Assembly: GCA_029582265.1 (NCBI GenBank)
Contig: CM055823.1
Location: 16,365,019 to 16,429,018, forward strand
DNA from: Zoroaster sp. YZ-2022
Taxonomy: Eukaryota; Echinodermata; Asteroidea; Forcipulatida; Zoroasteridae
Direction of reading: 5' to 3'
Length of the DNA: 64,000 nt
Shown: in pieces, positions 35,564-47,930 of the stretch
Position numbering within the stretch: the first letter of the stretch is position 1
Layout: each line of letters starts with the position of its first letter
Made by a program: the position numbers and the translations under genes
The notes under the pieces: generated by a model
The model's database searches: none
Told to the model about the DNA's origin: nothing
The model's input: the letters and a program-made list of their open reading frames with translations, nothing else

Positions 35564-38176
35564 CTGCAGTTGACAAAATAAACAATATGCAATGTTTTAA
35601 TTTGTTTGTAAATAATCAGAAAGAGTACATGTGAGTGATCTAAAAACAAAAATTAAGAAACGTAAGCCCATACTAGCAAATCTTTATTAATGGTTTTTAA
35701 AGACAGGACTTAAATTTGTTAAAGAATTTTTTTGGCTGAAAGATGCTGAAACACTGTCCAATAACAAATGCTTTTTAATTATATCACTTTTCCTCAACAT
35801 TCCTATTTTTCCTAAAACAAAAACAAAACTATCTATTGTGACACAAATTGCACACATACATGTAGTTTAATGATTAATTCATGAAAACTAGAAGGTTGAA
35901 TTGAACTGTACCTTCTCTTTAATAAGGAAATTCTCTAAAATGGGGAAAAAACACTAACATTTTTAAATTACTGGTACTTTTCATTGGGAAAAATACCAAT
36001 ACCATGTGATACAAAACATCATCAAAAATTAAAATAAACTAATTATTCCTTGTGCTTTGGAACAACTGTTCAAATCACTTGTTGATTCATTTTGACTTAA
36101 CTGAAACAAATATTTGGGTGCAAATACCTGATACAGTTCCAGCAGGACTTAAAAAGAGCACTATTGATAAGTATAGGATATCCAATGAAAGAAATATAAT
36201 TACCATTATTGCCTGCCTTTCTGAGTGAATCTAACATATTAAGAATCTTATCCGCAATTTGTTTTCTTCAGAATTTCTGACAATAGTTATACTTTTCTCT
36301 TACAACATCAGCCTAGAACAAGAAATTCAGAAATAATGTAGAACATTAATCAACTGAAAAATAACAGCTGATGATGATGAGGTCCAAGACTTTTATTATG
36401 CATGCATATATTGTGCAGACAAATAGAGCTGCTTGGTACACCAGTACATCATAACATGGATGAGATTAAATGCCATCTAAACCTAGCTTTAAACTATGGT
36501 CAGAAGCTTCAATCATTTCTATTTCCTCATGTTCATGACAAGCATTATTGCATGCTCAGATTCAAGCTTTGCCAGCCTCAAGTTGGGTTAAGATCGACCA
36601 ATGCTGAGATAAAATGCAGATAAAGAGTACCTAACTATAAACGCCAACCCAATGTGTAGTCTGTGAATTATTTTTTTAAATTATTTTATTAATTTTTTAT
36701 TTTTTTTTTTATTTCTGTATTCTTTATTTCTGTTATGTTGTATTCAGTGAGAAACACAGTTTTGTGTTTCTCACTGAAAACAGATTGTGAATGCTTTGCA
36801 GATGGGCGATAGAATTTGATGGTCTGTGAAATAATAATAGTATTTAAATATTGGGTGCCTTGGGGTCACATGAATATAATTATATGCATTAGGTAACATC
36901 TGAACTGTCGCATTTCACAAGGCAATCCGAGTGTTATGAGACAGTGATATAATTCTAACCATTTTTCAAAATAAAGGCACTCAATTAATATTTGTTTTAT
37001 ATAACTCACACACAGATCATTGTCATTTGATTACACAATCACCAGTTCAGTCACCTTTATTTACTAATAAAGTCATTCTAAATGAGAACCAGAAATGTGT
37101 ACATTGTGTACATATAACAAATTGTAACTTTTTTATGTTTATTCGGTTATTTTAATATTTAATTTAGTTTATTATCTTTCTTTCTTTTTTATAAGAAGCA
37201 ATTATTTGCCCTTTACAAAATTCTCATTACATTAACATTATTATTTTGAGTTCCTAACTAATGCAGAACCCCTGTCGAAATGCTGAATTTGAAAGGCTTC
37301 ACTGCAGCTCACTCAGCTATAGTAGTATATATGTGTATGATGAGCATGCAGTAATTTCCCTTAATACCAAAACTGACCACAGTTTTTAGTTTTTCACTAT
37401 TAGCATCATGTGATAAACTTCCCGAGTGCTTCGTACGTTTTGCTTATTCAGTTCTTTGGACTTAAGAATCTTCTTCCTACCAAAACAAATAATAAAGTAA
37501 CACAAATGTACACAATTAATGATATTGTAATTTGCACTATTAATGGTCCCTTCATGCAAGCATGCTACTCAACCTTGTCTAAAAGGCCTGCATGCAATTT
37601 GCAACAAATAATTCTGTGAATTTTCATAAATTATCAGCCAGGAACAATATCATCACGATCAACAGGGCATTTAATCGGAGTGCTCGTTTTAGATCAACTA
37701 AAATGACTGAAAATAATACCCCAATTTATAAGATCCTATTACTGTTTGGGCTGTGTCAAATAACCAAACATTCGATCAATGGTGCAAATATCTGGTTGGT
37801 TTTTCCGGTTCAAATACTTGAAGAAAATATTTTACTTTTTGTTGATTTTTTTTTATTGGCGCTTCCATCATTAACACCCCACGCCCTCCCAATAATCCTT
37901 GTGTGTACATTTGGTCGACACCTAGCAAGTCCATCGTAATCCGGGCGACATTATGTTTAGTACATTTTTTGGCCCCACTATATTAGACGTGCTCGTTTTA
38001 TCACATGGTGCAATTTACAATCAACAACTTTCGCATATCGAATATTCGACTGAAATAAAAATCAGAATACCCGGTTAACAAATTATTCGAAAACGCACAA
38101 CCCTAATTACTGTTGCTGCTGCATAAGTACAAAATTAACACTTTGATTACCCAGCGCTCGAAGCCAGCTGAAAAGT

Positions 38177-39757
38177 GTGACAGTTTTCGCAGGGGTGTTT
38201 CCACAATTAACCTTACCCCAGTGGTACTGGGGTGAGGTTACCCGTTGGAATACCCGTTCTATTAACAATAAGATGACATCAATTTGTGATCTAATCATTA
38301 ACGAGGATCTGGACATTCTTATTATTACAGAGTCCTGGATGCATGGAAATGCACTTGATAATCCCACTATTGCAGATCTAAATGTTACATTACCAGGCTA
38401 CCATTATTGTCAGTTACCTCGTTTGTCCAGTGGTGGTGGCATCTTTGTTCTTTATCGTCGCACTATGAAAGTGACTTTGAATAAGGCAACCCAGTTTAAG
38501 TCCTTTGAGCATCTTGATCTTTCAGTGAATTTTGGTTCATCCTTGTTACGTCTGTATGCCATCTACAGACCGCCCCCATCTGCGAAAAACAAATTGACAT
38601 CACAAATGTTTTTCCAGGATTTTTCATCTCTGCTGGAGGAAACAACTGCCATACCTCATCATGTTGTGCTCACTGGCGATTTCAATGTACATGTGAATGA
38701 TGAAACCAATAGGGATGCTACATCTTTCCTTGAAATTTTGAATTCTGCCAATCTTTACCAACATATTCAAAGATCCACACATGTTGGAGGTCACACGATC
38801 GACTTGTTGATTTCACGTAAGACTGTTCACCCCATTTGCAGCACTAAAATTCTTCAGGGACAGCCATCTGATCATTGTGCGATATCTTGTGTACTTGATT
38901 TTGCTTGCCCGGGACCATCAAGAAAGTCTGTTGTCTATCGTAGACTTCGTGACATCAATTTGGATGAGTTGAAACAGGATATTCAGTCTTCTTCACTTGC
39001 CAATGATTCTGATTCAACACCATCTGATTTCGCTCTGCTATTCAATGATGTGCTGCATGAGTTACTTGACAAACATGCACCTCCGAAGACTAAAGTTGTG
39101 ACCCTTAGACCAAAAGCACCATGGTATACTGAAGAAGTTCGGGAAGCTAAGCGAGTTAAGAGGAGGTTAGAGCGAAAAATGGCAAAATCGAACCTTTAAG
39201 TTGACAAAGATCTCTACATGGAACAATACAAGAAATACAAAGATCTGATTGAAGAATCCAAATGTATCTACTATCGTTCAGAAATCTCTGGATGTGATGA
39301 CAAGCAGCTTTTCCGGAATGTCAATAAGCTGTGTTCCCTGAATAGTACACAAACTCTGCCTGACCACACTTGTGCGAAAACTCTGGCAAACAACTTTGTC
39401 TCATTTTTCCATGGAAAGGTTCAAGCAATAAGTGATAAGCTGGATACTATTGTTCCTCCAGAGATAAGTGTTTATGTGGTGGACAACTGCACCAGCAGCT
39501 TTACTGAGTTTGAGCCAGTGACAGAAGATTGTGTTCGGAATTTTTTCAAGCAATCGTCTTCATCAATGTGCGACCTTGATCCTATACCTTCATCCCTGTT
39601 GAAAGACTGTTTAGACGTCTTGGTACCTTACATCACTAAAATTATCAATGGATCTCTGAGCTCTGGCATTGTACCATCAATTTACAAGTTGGCTCATGTG
39701 AAACCACTCATCAAGAAACAAGGTCTTGATGCTAATGATCTGAAGAATTATCGGCCC
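38177..39757 (+). pseudogene. LINE Z endonuclease and N-terminal RT
   Basis: Endonuclease motifs in order: WNTRSINNK, TESWMHG, YRPPPS, LTGDFNVHVN, HTIDLLISR, SDHCAIS. After an in-frame TAA at about 39197 the same frame goes on with the linker and RT start (SSSMCDLDPIPSSLL, LKNYRP). It is then cut at 39758 by the TIR element and resumes at 41290 (IANLMFVSKVLEKVV, MQSAYRQFHST). Broken by the stop, two insertions and a small local duplication at about 41420-41440. Confidence 0.75.
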
Positions 39758-41289
39758 CAGGGTTCTCTCCAGGATTTTTTAAAACTGTGGGGGGTTTTAT
39801 TTTTGGAGATTAAATCTGCGAGCGCGTAGCGCGAAGCCCTTCACGTCGTGGGGCCGGGGCCCGCTTAAGGGCCGTGGGAAAGTTTTTAGTTTTAGATGCT
39901 CTCTGATGCATTCTGGTGCATTTTAGGAGATTCCAGGAGGTTTTAGAAATTATTTTCAGTCATACATTTTTCCACACTCTAATGTACATGTACCAGAAAG
40001 CCTCATTAGTCAGTGACCACTATTTTACATTTTCTGCACAAATATTTAAACTGACACATGTAGTTTTAAATCAGTTATCAATTTTATTTAAACCTTACTG
40101 TGAAAGTTATATGAAGATATACATTTTTTAAAAATCATTTAAATAATAGGCTATAAGATTGAGGCATCGCATGGTGGAGTATCTATTTAATACCCGCCGG
40201 CCATTTTGAATGAAAAAGTTGCTTCTGATTTAAATACATTTCCTGTAGTCTGTTCTGTACCAAAAACTAGATAAAAACACTGATTTGGCCCATTTTTTAA
40301 AATAAATATTTATGTTATTTAGCGGCTATATGCCGCGCAATCGAGCCAACAAGTTGCTTACGATGCACCAACAGACGCCGCCATCATCACAGCATAGTGC
40401 AACGCTCTGCAAGCAGTCAGGTCTCGTTCACGGCCAGCCGACCATTTGCGGGCAGCTTCGTTAAATCCATATTTCATCATTGCCAAATAATTATGCTAGC
40501 AACTTGAAATTGAAAGACATAATGTTATACTCCCGATCCCATAAACAAGAATTGTTGACACAAAGTTTTGAAAGGGAATTCCCCTGCATGTGCAATGTAC
40601 ATGTACATACACAGGGTACGCCGCCGTCCGTGCAGTCAGCTGTAGACTGTGTGTGCAATGCATGCAGTGTGCACGTGGTTCATGGTTATTCAAGACAGTA
40701 TCACGTGCCATTTCCGCACGTCGCGATTGGATAAATTTGCATAGAACCAATTTTTTTTGTTTTCATTGGCTGTTTGATTAAGTGTTATGAATATGTTCAT
40801 TATGTTGCATATTCATATTTTTTGGGGGTCGATGTTTCTGTGGTTTCACTGGTGCCCGTCTTTGGAAATGAAGCGCCTTTCTAATGAGTCTGGGAAAGGG
40901 AATCGGTTTCCTAAGTGAATCGTCGTATAAATATGGCGGCGATACGCGATGGACAGTATAGCCTGCATTCATGTTTTCTGTGATGTGAATTCCAGTGGAT
41001 GCGCTGTGTATGTAACGATACGATACACATGTTGACATGTAAACAAATTACGTGTTCGATGTAGGCCTGCAAACGAAATTTGGACAATAACTTATGTTTC
41101 CCTGGACCACTAAAACTGTGACATGACAATGACGTGATCGTTTTCGCTACCAACAATAAAGGTATTTAAAATTTAAAAAAAGATGCGTATCGGGTGAAAA
41201 AAGTGCGTATCGGCAATTTCGGCAGTGTATCGGCCAAAATTCTTGCGTATCGAGGCCGATACGCTAGCTTGTACGTGGGGAAAACCCTG
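39758..41289. mobile_element. 1.53-kb non-autonomous TIR element (hAT-like ends) in LINE Z
   Basis: The left end CAGGGTTCTCTCCAGG and the right end (complement CAGGGTTTTCCCCACG) are imperfect inverted repeats of the CAGGG type common in hAT elements. Removing the block restores the Z reading frame at NYRP|IANL. GCGTATCG/CGATACGC motifs are clustered near the right end (41184-41265), resembling subterminal transposase-binding repeats. The expected 8-bp target duplication is not clear (only GCCC is shared), so the superfamily is uncertain. No transposase frame. Confidence 0.55.
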
Positions 41290-41476
41290 TGCCCATTGCA
41301 AACTTAATGTTTGTCTCCAAAGTTCTTGAGAAAGTGGTCTCTTCCCAACTGAAAGCCTACTTGCATGACAATGGCCTTTTTTCTGACATGCAGTCAGCGT
41401 ACCGTCAATTCCATTCAACTGATACAGCTCGACTGATACAGCTCTACTTCGAGTGGTGAATGATCTTCTCTTGGCA

Positions 41477-42010
41477 TTACTACTACTACTACTACTCAGT
41501 CGACAGGCTTGAGTCGGGCTCGATGTCTGACACGCCACACAACTCTGTCCTGCATGCAACTGACTAGCTCCTCCTTGTTCTCCACTCCTGCGTCCTCTAT
41601 CAGGGTCTTGAGCATGGTCTTAGTGGGTCTTCCGGAGCCGCGCCTGCCGTGAGTGGGCTCCCACACAATGACCTTGTTGGCCGGTAGCTCTGGGTGTCGG
41701 AGGCAGTGCCCAGCGAGGCTCAGCCGCCGCGCCTTGACTTTCTCGCTAAGTAGGGGAATGTTGCAGTAGAGCTCCACGTTGGTGATGTGATCCCTCCATG
41801 AGATATTTTGTACCATCCGTAGCATCCTGGTGTAGCAATATAACCATTGAGAGACTTGGCCATTGCCTTGGTGAAGGTCCAGGACTCACACCCATACAGC
41901 AGGATGGTTTCGATTGCGGCATGAAAGAATCTGAGTTTGAGACCCTTAGAGAGCTGAGATGTCCAGATCTTCTTCATATCATGGAGGGCTTTCCATGCGA
42001 GTGCCATAGT
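41477..42010 (-). mobile_element. RTE-like LINE fragment, 5' truncated, with (AGT)n tail
   Basis: On - it encodes WTSQLSKGLKLRFFHAAIET, then WRDHITNVELYCNIPLLSEK, LSLAGHCLRHPEL, WEPTHGRRGSGRPTKTM and MQDRVVWRVRHRA. The 3' end at 41477 is a (TAC)n run on +, that is an AGT tail, as in RTE elements. It splits Z between LLLA and VDSGNEAVL. Confidence 0.75.
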
Positions 42011-42849
42011 GACAGTGGCAGTGGACAGTGGCAATGAAGCGGTTTTGATTTTACTTGACTACTCTGCCGCATTTGACACCATTACCCATTCCATCTTCTT
42101 TAAACATCTACAAAGTAGGTATGGCATTGGTGGAACAGCTCTGCGATGGTTCGAATCATATCTTACTGATCGATCTCAGGCTGTTGTTGTGAACAACGCA
42201 TTTTCGGACATCTGCCTGCTTCCTTGTGGTACCCCACAAGGATCTGTCAAGGGACCACTTGATTTCATCTTGTATACTGGTCCTTTGAGTGACGTGATTG
42301 GTGCACACAGTGGAATTATGCATATGGTTTATGCAGACGACGCACAAGTGTATCTAGTGCTGCAATCGTCCGAGATTGCTGAAGCCATCAACAAATTGGA
42401 AAGTTGTGTCTCTGACATAAGATCTTGGGCCATCTCCAATAAGCTGATGTTGAATGATTCAAAGACGGAGATCGTACACTTCCATTCTAAGCATCGAAAG
42501 CCTTCCTGTCTGCCGGACATAGTCATTGGTGATGCCAAAATCAAGGCTGCAAACTCTGCTAAAGACCTCGGTGTTATACTGGATAGAACCTTGCATCACA
42601 CGTGCTGCTTCATTTGGAATCTACAAGATAGGAAAGATTCGTAGGTACTTGGATCAATCAGCCACAGAACGTTTAGTGCATGCGTTTGTGACCACCAGAC
42701 TGGACTGCAATAACAGTTTGTTATATGGCGTTCCTGCTAGTCAGATTGCACCCCTACAGCGTGTACAGAATGCAGCTGCGAGACTTGTCACAATTACAAA
42801 CCGTCGTGATCACATCTCGCCTGTTCTGAACCAACTATACACTGGCTAA
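42011..42849 (+). pseudogene. LINE Z reverse transcriptase core and C-terminus
   Basis: RT motifs: ILLDYSAAFDTITHS, CGTPQGSVKGPL, MVYADDAQVYL, LMLNDSKTEIVHF, KDLGVILDRTL. A frameshift near 42590 moves the C-terminal region (ATERLVHAFVTTRLDCNNSL, then QRVQNAAARLV) to another frame. The matching C-terminal half in unit A is 9515-9865. Confidence 0.75.
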
Positions 42850-43137
42850 AAGTAGAAGACCGCATCCGTTTTAAGATCTTCTTACTTACAAGATACGTAA
42901 CGGTATGGCTCCCATGTACTTAGTGGAACTTATTTCAGATTATAATCTAGGCATTTCTCTTCGTTCATCATCAAAAGGTCTCACACACAAATCATTGTCA
43001 TTTGATTACACAATCACCAGTTCAGTCACCTTTATTTACTAATAAAGTCATTCTAAATGAGACCCAGAAATGTGTGTACATATAACAAATTGTAACTTTT
43101 TATGTTTATTCGGTTATTTTAATATTTAATTTAGTTT

Positions 43138-43485
43138 TATACAATATGAATAACTTTACCCTGAAAATGCCCTGAGAATCCATTTTGCCGTGAAATAATA
43201 GTTCACCATGATTTCACGGCAATTTCATGGTGTCTCTTCCTCTCAGATATTGGCAATAATGTTCACTGTGATTTCATGGCAAATTCACGGCGATCTTCAG
43301 AATTAATGAGCTGCCCCAAAACTGCCACAAGAAGTTTGTGTCGTTTTCACTGCGAAGAAATTCCAAGAGTATTTCATGGCATTTCCACAGTGTTGTACTG
43401 TCGTCATAAAATTGCTGTGAACTATTTATTTCACGGTAAAACAGATTTTCAGGGCATTTTATTTTTAAGTTATTCATAGTGTTAT
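43138..43485. mobile_element. GGGTAAAGTT-family MITE, unit C
   Basis: Same site and near-identical sequence as 28019-28365. The right TIR is altered (GGGCATTTTATTTTTAAGTT). Confidence 0.7.
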
Positions 43486-44977
43486 CTTTTACTATTTTTT
43501 CATAAGAAGCAATTATTTGCCCTTTACAAATTTCTCATTACATTAACATAATTATTTTGAGTTCCTAACCAATGTAGAACCCCTGTACAAATGCTGAATT
43601 TGAAAGGCTTCACTGCAGCTCACTCAGCTATAGTAGTATATACATGTATGTGTATGATGAGCATGCAGTAATTTCCCTTAATACCAAAACTGACCACAGT
43701 TTTTTTTCACTATTAGCATCATGTGATAAACTTACCGAGTGCTTCGTACGTTTTGCTGATTCAGTTATTTGGACTTGAGAATCTTCTTCCTACCAAAACA
43801 AATAATAAAATAACACAAATGTACACAATTAATGATATTGTAATTTGCACTATTAATGGTCCCTTCATGCAAGCATGCTACTCGACCTTGTCTAAAAGGC
43901 CTGCATGCAATTTGCAACAAATAATTCTGTTAATTTTCATAAATTATGAGCCAGGGACAATATCATCACGATCAACAGGGCATGGAATCGGAGTGCTAGT
44001 TTTAGATTAACTCAATGACTGAAAATAATACCCCACTTGATAAGGTCCTATTACTGTTAGGGCTGTGTTGAATAATCAAATATTCAATCAATGGTTCAAA
44101 TATCCGGTTGGTTTTTCCGGTTCAAACATTTGAAGAAAAATAAATTACTTTTTGTTGATTTTTTTTTATTGGCGCTTCCATAATTAACACCCCCCCCTCC
44201 CAATAATCCTTTTGTGTACATTTGGTCAACACCTATAGCAAGTCCATCCTAATCCGGGTGACATTATGTTTAGTACATTTTTTGACCTCACTATATCAGA
44301 CATGCTCATTTTATCATGTGGCGCAATTTACAATCAACGGCTTTCGAATATCGAATATTCGACTGAAATCAAAATCCGAATATCCGGTTACCAAATTATT
44401 TGAAAACGCACAACCCTAATTACTGTTGCTGCTGCATAAATGAGCCAGAAAGTCTGTTCTGATCGTGATATAGTGTGCCTTTAATGTATGACAAGGGCAT
44501 TTAAGGCATGATTAATTTTGGATGAGCCAAAACAAATTCTTTACCTGGCATACAAATGATGTACTTGTAAGAGGGTCCTCATCAGTGTGTATTCCTGATG
44601 TAGATGCTGCTGCAACCTAACATTAAGAAATCAAAGATAGAAGACACATTATTAAGTAAAAGAATGCCTTCAATGAGGATTTCATTTTGAAAATGAAATT
44701 GATGTGGGCGGTAATGACCAAGCAACAAACTGTAATTCCCTTATTAAATGAGCTTACATGGCAAGAAACAAACACAGTCTCTGCGGTCTTAAATCACATT
44801 AAGGTTGACATACTTTTTACACAGCTATACTTGCATCAATCTATATCTGCAAGAACGCATACAAACAAAATTATTTGAAGACCTTTCTGGAGTTCCTTGT
44901 AAACAATGTATGGTAGCATTCATGCTAAACTTGAAAGGCTGCACTGCACTCATCATTCAGCATGCAGTAATTTTCCT

Positions 44978-45198
44978 TAATACCAAACTAGACTGCAGTC
45001 GCTGCGCTTTTAAACTTACTAAATAACGTCCTAGGCATTCATTTGGGGTCCAGTACACTGTACTACAAAATACTACTCATAATTCTCATAGACCAGTGTA
45101 GTAAAAGTACTCCATACTGCAGTTTACTCAATTAGTATTTTGTAGTTGTTAGGGTTAATACCAAACTAGACTGCAGTCGCTGCGCTTTTAAACTTACT
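44978..45198. repeat. local direct duplication (~43 bp repeat around ~125 bp)
   Basis: TAATACCAAACTAGACTGCAG through GCGCTTTTAAACTTACT occurs twice (ending near 45019 and near 45198). Unit B has one copy at about 29827. The intervening sequence is absent from the other units. Confidence 0.7.
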
Positions 45199-45865
45199 GA
45201 GTACTTCATACGTTTTGCTGATTCAGTTCTTTGGACCAAAACAACAAAATTATCAATGTTCCAATGAAAACTAAAATTAACATCTTTAATATTTTTTTGG
45301 ATTTATTGTAACGTTGAATTTCTGTATCTGGAGGAACATTAATAATTGTTGTTGCTTGAGATTGCCAATACAGTGTAGGGGCTTTAATTGAGACGTGGCA
45401 TCACAAAATTAGCTAAGAATCTAAAATTTTGATTTTTGATTCTACTGAACAGAGCAGGAAGACTGCTTTCAAATTGTGTATAGACACTATTCTAATATTT
45501 GTCATTTACAATTGACATAATTAGTGCTAATTTAATATTAATGAACATAATTTTGTCTTCACTGGCAAATTATTCAGTTTTCATGTGGTGTTTATTGACA
45601 TCAAATATTCAGTGTTATTTCAACTACTCTGATTAGAGTTAATTAATTGTTAATAAACAATAAATGAAAATTATTTCTTGAAACCGTGTTCAAAAAGCAA
45701 TCTTTCAAACAAACAGAAGGCCATCATTCTTTGTTTAAAAATACAAAGTTCATTTAAAAAGACAACAAAAATCAAGATTTTTTTACAATTTTCACACATT
45801 GTCCATAATGCTTTTTGTTCTTAAATATGTAAATCTTTATTGTTGATAGTTTATGTCCAACGTAC

Positions 45866-46620
45866 CTTACACAGAACTGATGAAAGCATGTTGCATGCCC
45901 TTATTTTTTCTATGTTTTCCTGTGCAGCTACATAGTAGGCATTCTGAGTTTCTGTCTTATGAGACATTAGTTGGGTAACTTGATGAGCCTCTCTCTGGCT
46001 TAAGCCGTGTTCGCACTGGACTTTTTTTGGTAAAACTTACCGAGACGATGGGTACTTTTCCCATTTTAAGTCCAGTGCAGACAGCTTGGGACATTTTCCT
46101 CTCAGTTACTTTTCCTGAGTCTAGCGGTTACTTTTACTGGCCAACTGCTGCCCAGGAAAACTAACCAGGTAACTTTTCCCGAGACGATAAGTCCAGTGCG
46201 AGTCGGTAAAAGCGGCTCAGGAAAGCGTACATCCGGCCCGAGCGCAAGGTCGTGCTACACAGGGACACCACGCATGCGCTTTGCATTGTTTCACCGCGCG
46301 GTGGGGGCGGGCCGGGCGCATTTAATGCATGTGCATGTGTAGCAAGTTTTCTGTGCGTTGTTGGGTCAATCGGGTCAACGTAGAAAGGTCACGCAAAGCG
46401 CCCTCATGAGTCATTATACTGACAGCTCGGTTACTTCTACCACGGTCTCGGTAAAATTTTCCCGTGTCGAAAGTCCAAGTGCGGACAGAGGTTACATTTG
46501 ACCATTTTACCATAGTCTCGGTAAAACCTTCCCCCAAAAAAGTCCAGTGCGAATACGGCTTTAGAGTGTCAACAGCCTGAAACAAATCATTTTTGATCAT
46601 CATTTTTGAAAGGCTTGCAA
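45866..46620 (-). pseudogene. unit C large exon split by a MITE; fullest version of this exon
   Basis: Ignoring the MITE at 46003-46560 with one TTA, the exon is about 194 nt with AG/GT borders. It reads LQAFQK, a 1-nt deletion, MMIKNDLFQAVDTLSQ, REAHQVTQLMSHKTETQNAY and AAQENIEKIRACNMLSSVLC, then K. The peptide is rich in Gln, Lys and Glu and looks helical. No family recognised. Confidence 0.55.
46003..46560. mobile_element. PIF/Harbinger-like MITE, 558 bp, TTA duplication, inside an exon
   Basis: Ends AGCCGTGTTCGCACTGGAC and its complement (one mismatch) ending at 46560, with inverted similarity continuing about 45 bp (TTTTTTGGTAAAAC, CCGAGAC). TTA flanks it (46000-46002 and 46561-46563). 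The 3-bp TTA duplication fits PIF/Harbinger. GC-rich centre; no transposase. Confidence 0.8.
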
Positions 46621-47504
46621 CTGCAATGATCACCAAAACAAATATTAATTTGGCAGATATGGCAACTACAGAATCAATCCCCTCATCAGATTTGATAGAA
46701 AGAAATGTTTTACACCTGTAAACAAATCAATTTATTACACATTTTAACTTGGGAACAAAACACAGCAATTGCCCTGTTGAGTGGAACTGATCGACCCATT
46801 CTGCAGAGTGTGCATTTACATGATCCAACTTATTAAAAGAAGCAATTCTCACCATCTTATAATTAAAAGGGAGTGTATATACACCAATGGTTAATAAATG
46901 AATGTGAATACATCCATATACTTATAGAATCAAGAGATGTATAGAAGCCAAACTGTAGAAAATATGTTCATATTTGTTTGTATTTGTTAAAATGTGGAAA
47001 TGTTTCAATGTGCAATGATCCATTTAAAATTTGAGTGTTTCATTCATACATTTCACATTGTCAAGTGGAATAACTTCTCAGAGTATTCAGTATTTCGGCA
47101 CCATTAACATATTACATTACAAGTATAATTCACTCAGTTACTCCCTAAATTAATTAGGACAAAAATAATTAGGACAAAAATTAATTAGGACAAAAATTAA
47201 TTAGGACAAAATATTCCGGATAACATACAGTGACATCCTGCAACTTGAATTTGTATGTATAAAAGTATGTTGGATATTGCAATGGTAATGAAGGGATGTA
47301 TCCAAACCCCTTTTATGCTTAAACCAGTTAGAGTTAGTGTAATGCTTTCATGAGGATGCTTTCTTAACCCTAACTCCCTAAGCATTGTTAGTGAACAATA
47401 AGAATCCTTCAAAATCCTCCATTAAGGATAAAGAATCAACAAGATGTGTGTTATAAATATATAAAAAGAAATTTTATATAGAGGGTGAGAATAAGAATTC
47501 TAAC

Positions 47505-47597
47505 CTGAACACCCACGGGAGGCAGGCTGTGTGTAGAGTTTCTTTCAATATGACTGTGGCAGCTAGGTCCAAGATGTTCTGTCTTGTGTTTGTAAAC
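47505..47597 (-). pseudogene. unit C exon with deletion
   Basis: Equivalent of 32118-32243 but 33 nt shorter. It lacks the six TACATGTA-derived bases and the stretch encoding about nine residues after NETL. Confidence 0.45.
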
Positions 47598-47784
47598 CTG
47601 AAATGAGAAATGTATTGTATCAGTAATGCTAATAAGGCTAAACAGCTCAGGTTTTAAACCCAATACTTAATATCATGACTTTCAAAAAGCCTCATCCTTG
47701 TGATCCCCAGACAGCGGCTTCCATGGGAGTGTGATCCCTGGCCAACGACATTTATGGAAATTGAATAGCTTTTGATGCTTAGTG

Positions 47785-47930
47785 CCCCCAGAACAAAGAT
47801 ATTAACAAAATAGGGAGAACCAACACAGAGCTAGACAGCTCTTTTTATACCGGTACGGTAACCCAGATGTTGCAGGTTCAAACCCCGCTCTTGTCAATTC
47901 AGTAATTCATTTTAATAGACAGATTCAGCC
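47785..47930 (+). mobile_element. short SINE-like insertion, unit C copy
   Basis: Same insert and site as 32438-32582, with GGTTCAAACCCC as B-box-like motif. Confidence 0.4.

Larger units (their letters stand above)
33995..38126 (-). pseudogene. unit D: - strand copy of the unidentified gene
   Basis: Exons on -: 37476-37423 (54 nt, donor GT changed to GG), 36823 downward with the fold-back palindrome at 36743-36778, 36312-36204 (109 nt, in-frame TGA), 35563-35481 (83 nt, intact), 35127-35080 (48 nt, intact) and about 34440-34335 (frame shifted). It carries LINE Z at the same site as unit A, beginning at 38127. It lacks the TGTGACCC MITE: the target region reads CAGACTACACATTG, four bases shorter than in unit B. 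Confidence 0.55.
38127..42985 (+). mobile_element. LINE Z (CR1/L2-like), longest copy, nested insertions, 3' truncated
   Basis: The 5' end at 38127 sits in GCTGCATAA, the same site as in units A and E. It is split by a TIR element (39758-41289) and an RTE fragment (41477-42010). It ends at about 42985 inside its 3' region, where unit C sequence begins abruptly (TCACACACAAATCATTG). It lacks the (AAT)n tail seen at 9167. Confidence 0.8.

Noticed and set aside
37592..37939. 111-115 codon frames in units A, D and E (11214-11549, 37592-37939, 63442-63777)
   Set aside because: They lie in the AAAGGGACAATATC-type dispersed repeat downstream of an exon donor. No codon-like bias, and units B and C are broken there.
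40480..41156. Overlapping short frames inside the TIR element in LINE Z as a transposase
   Set aside because: All are under 90 codons, in conflicting frames, with no transposase motif.
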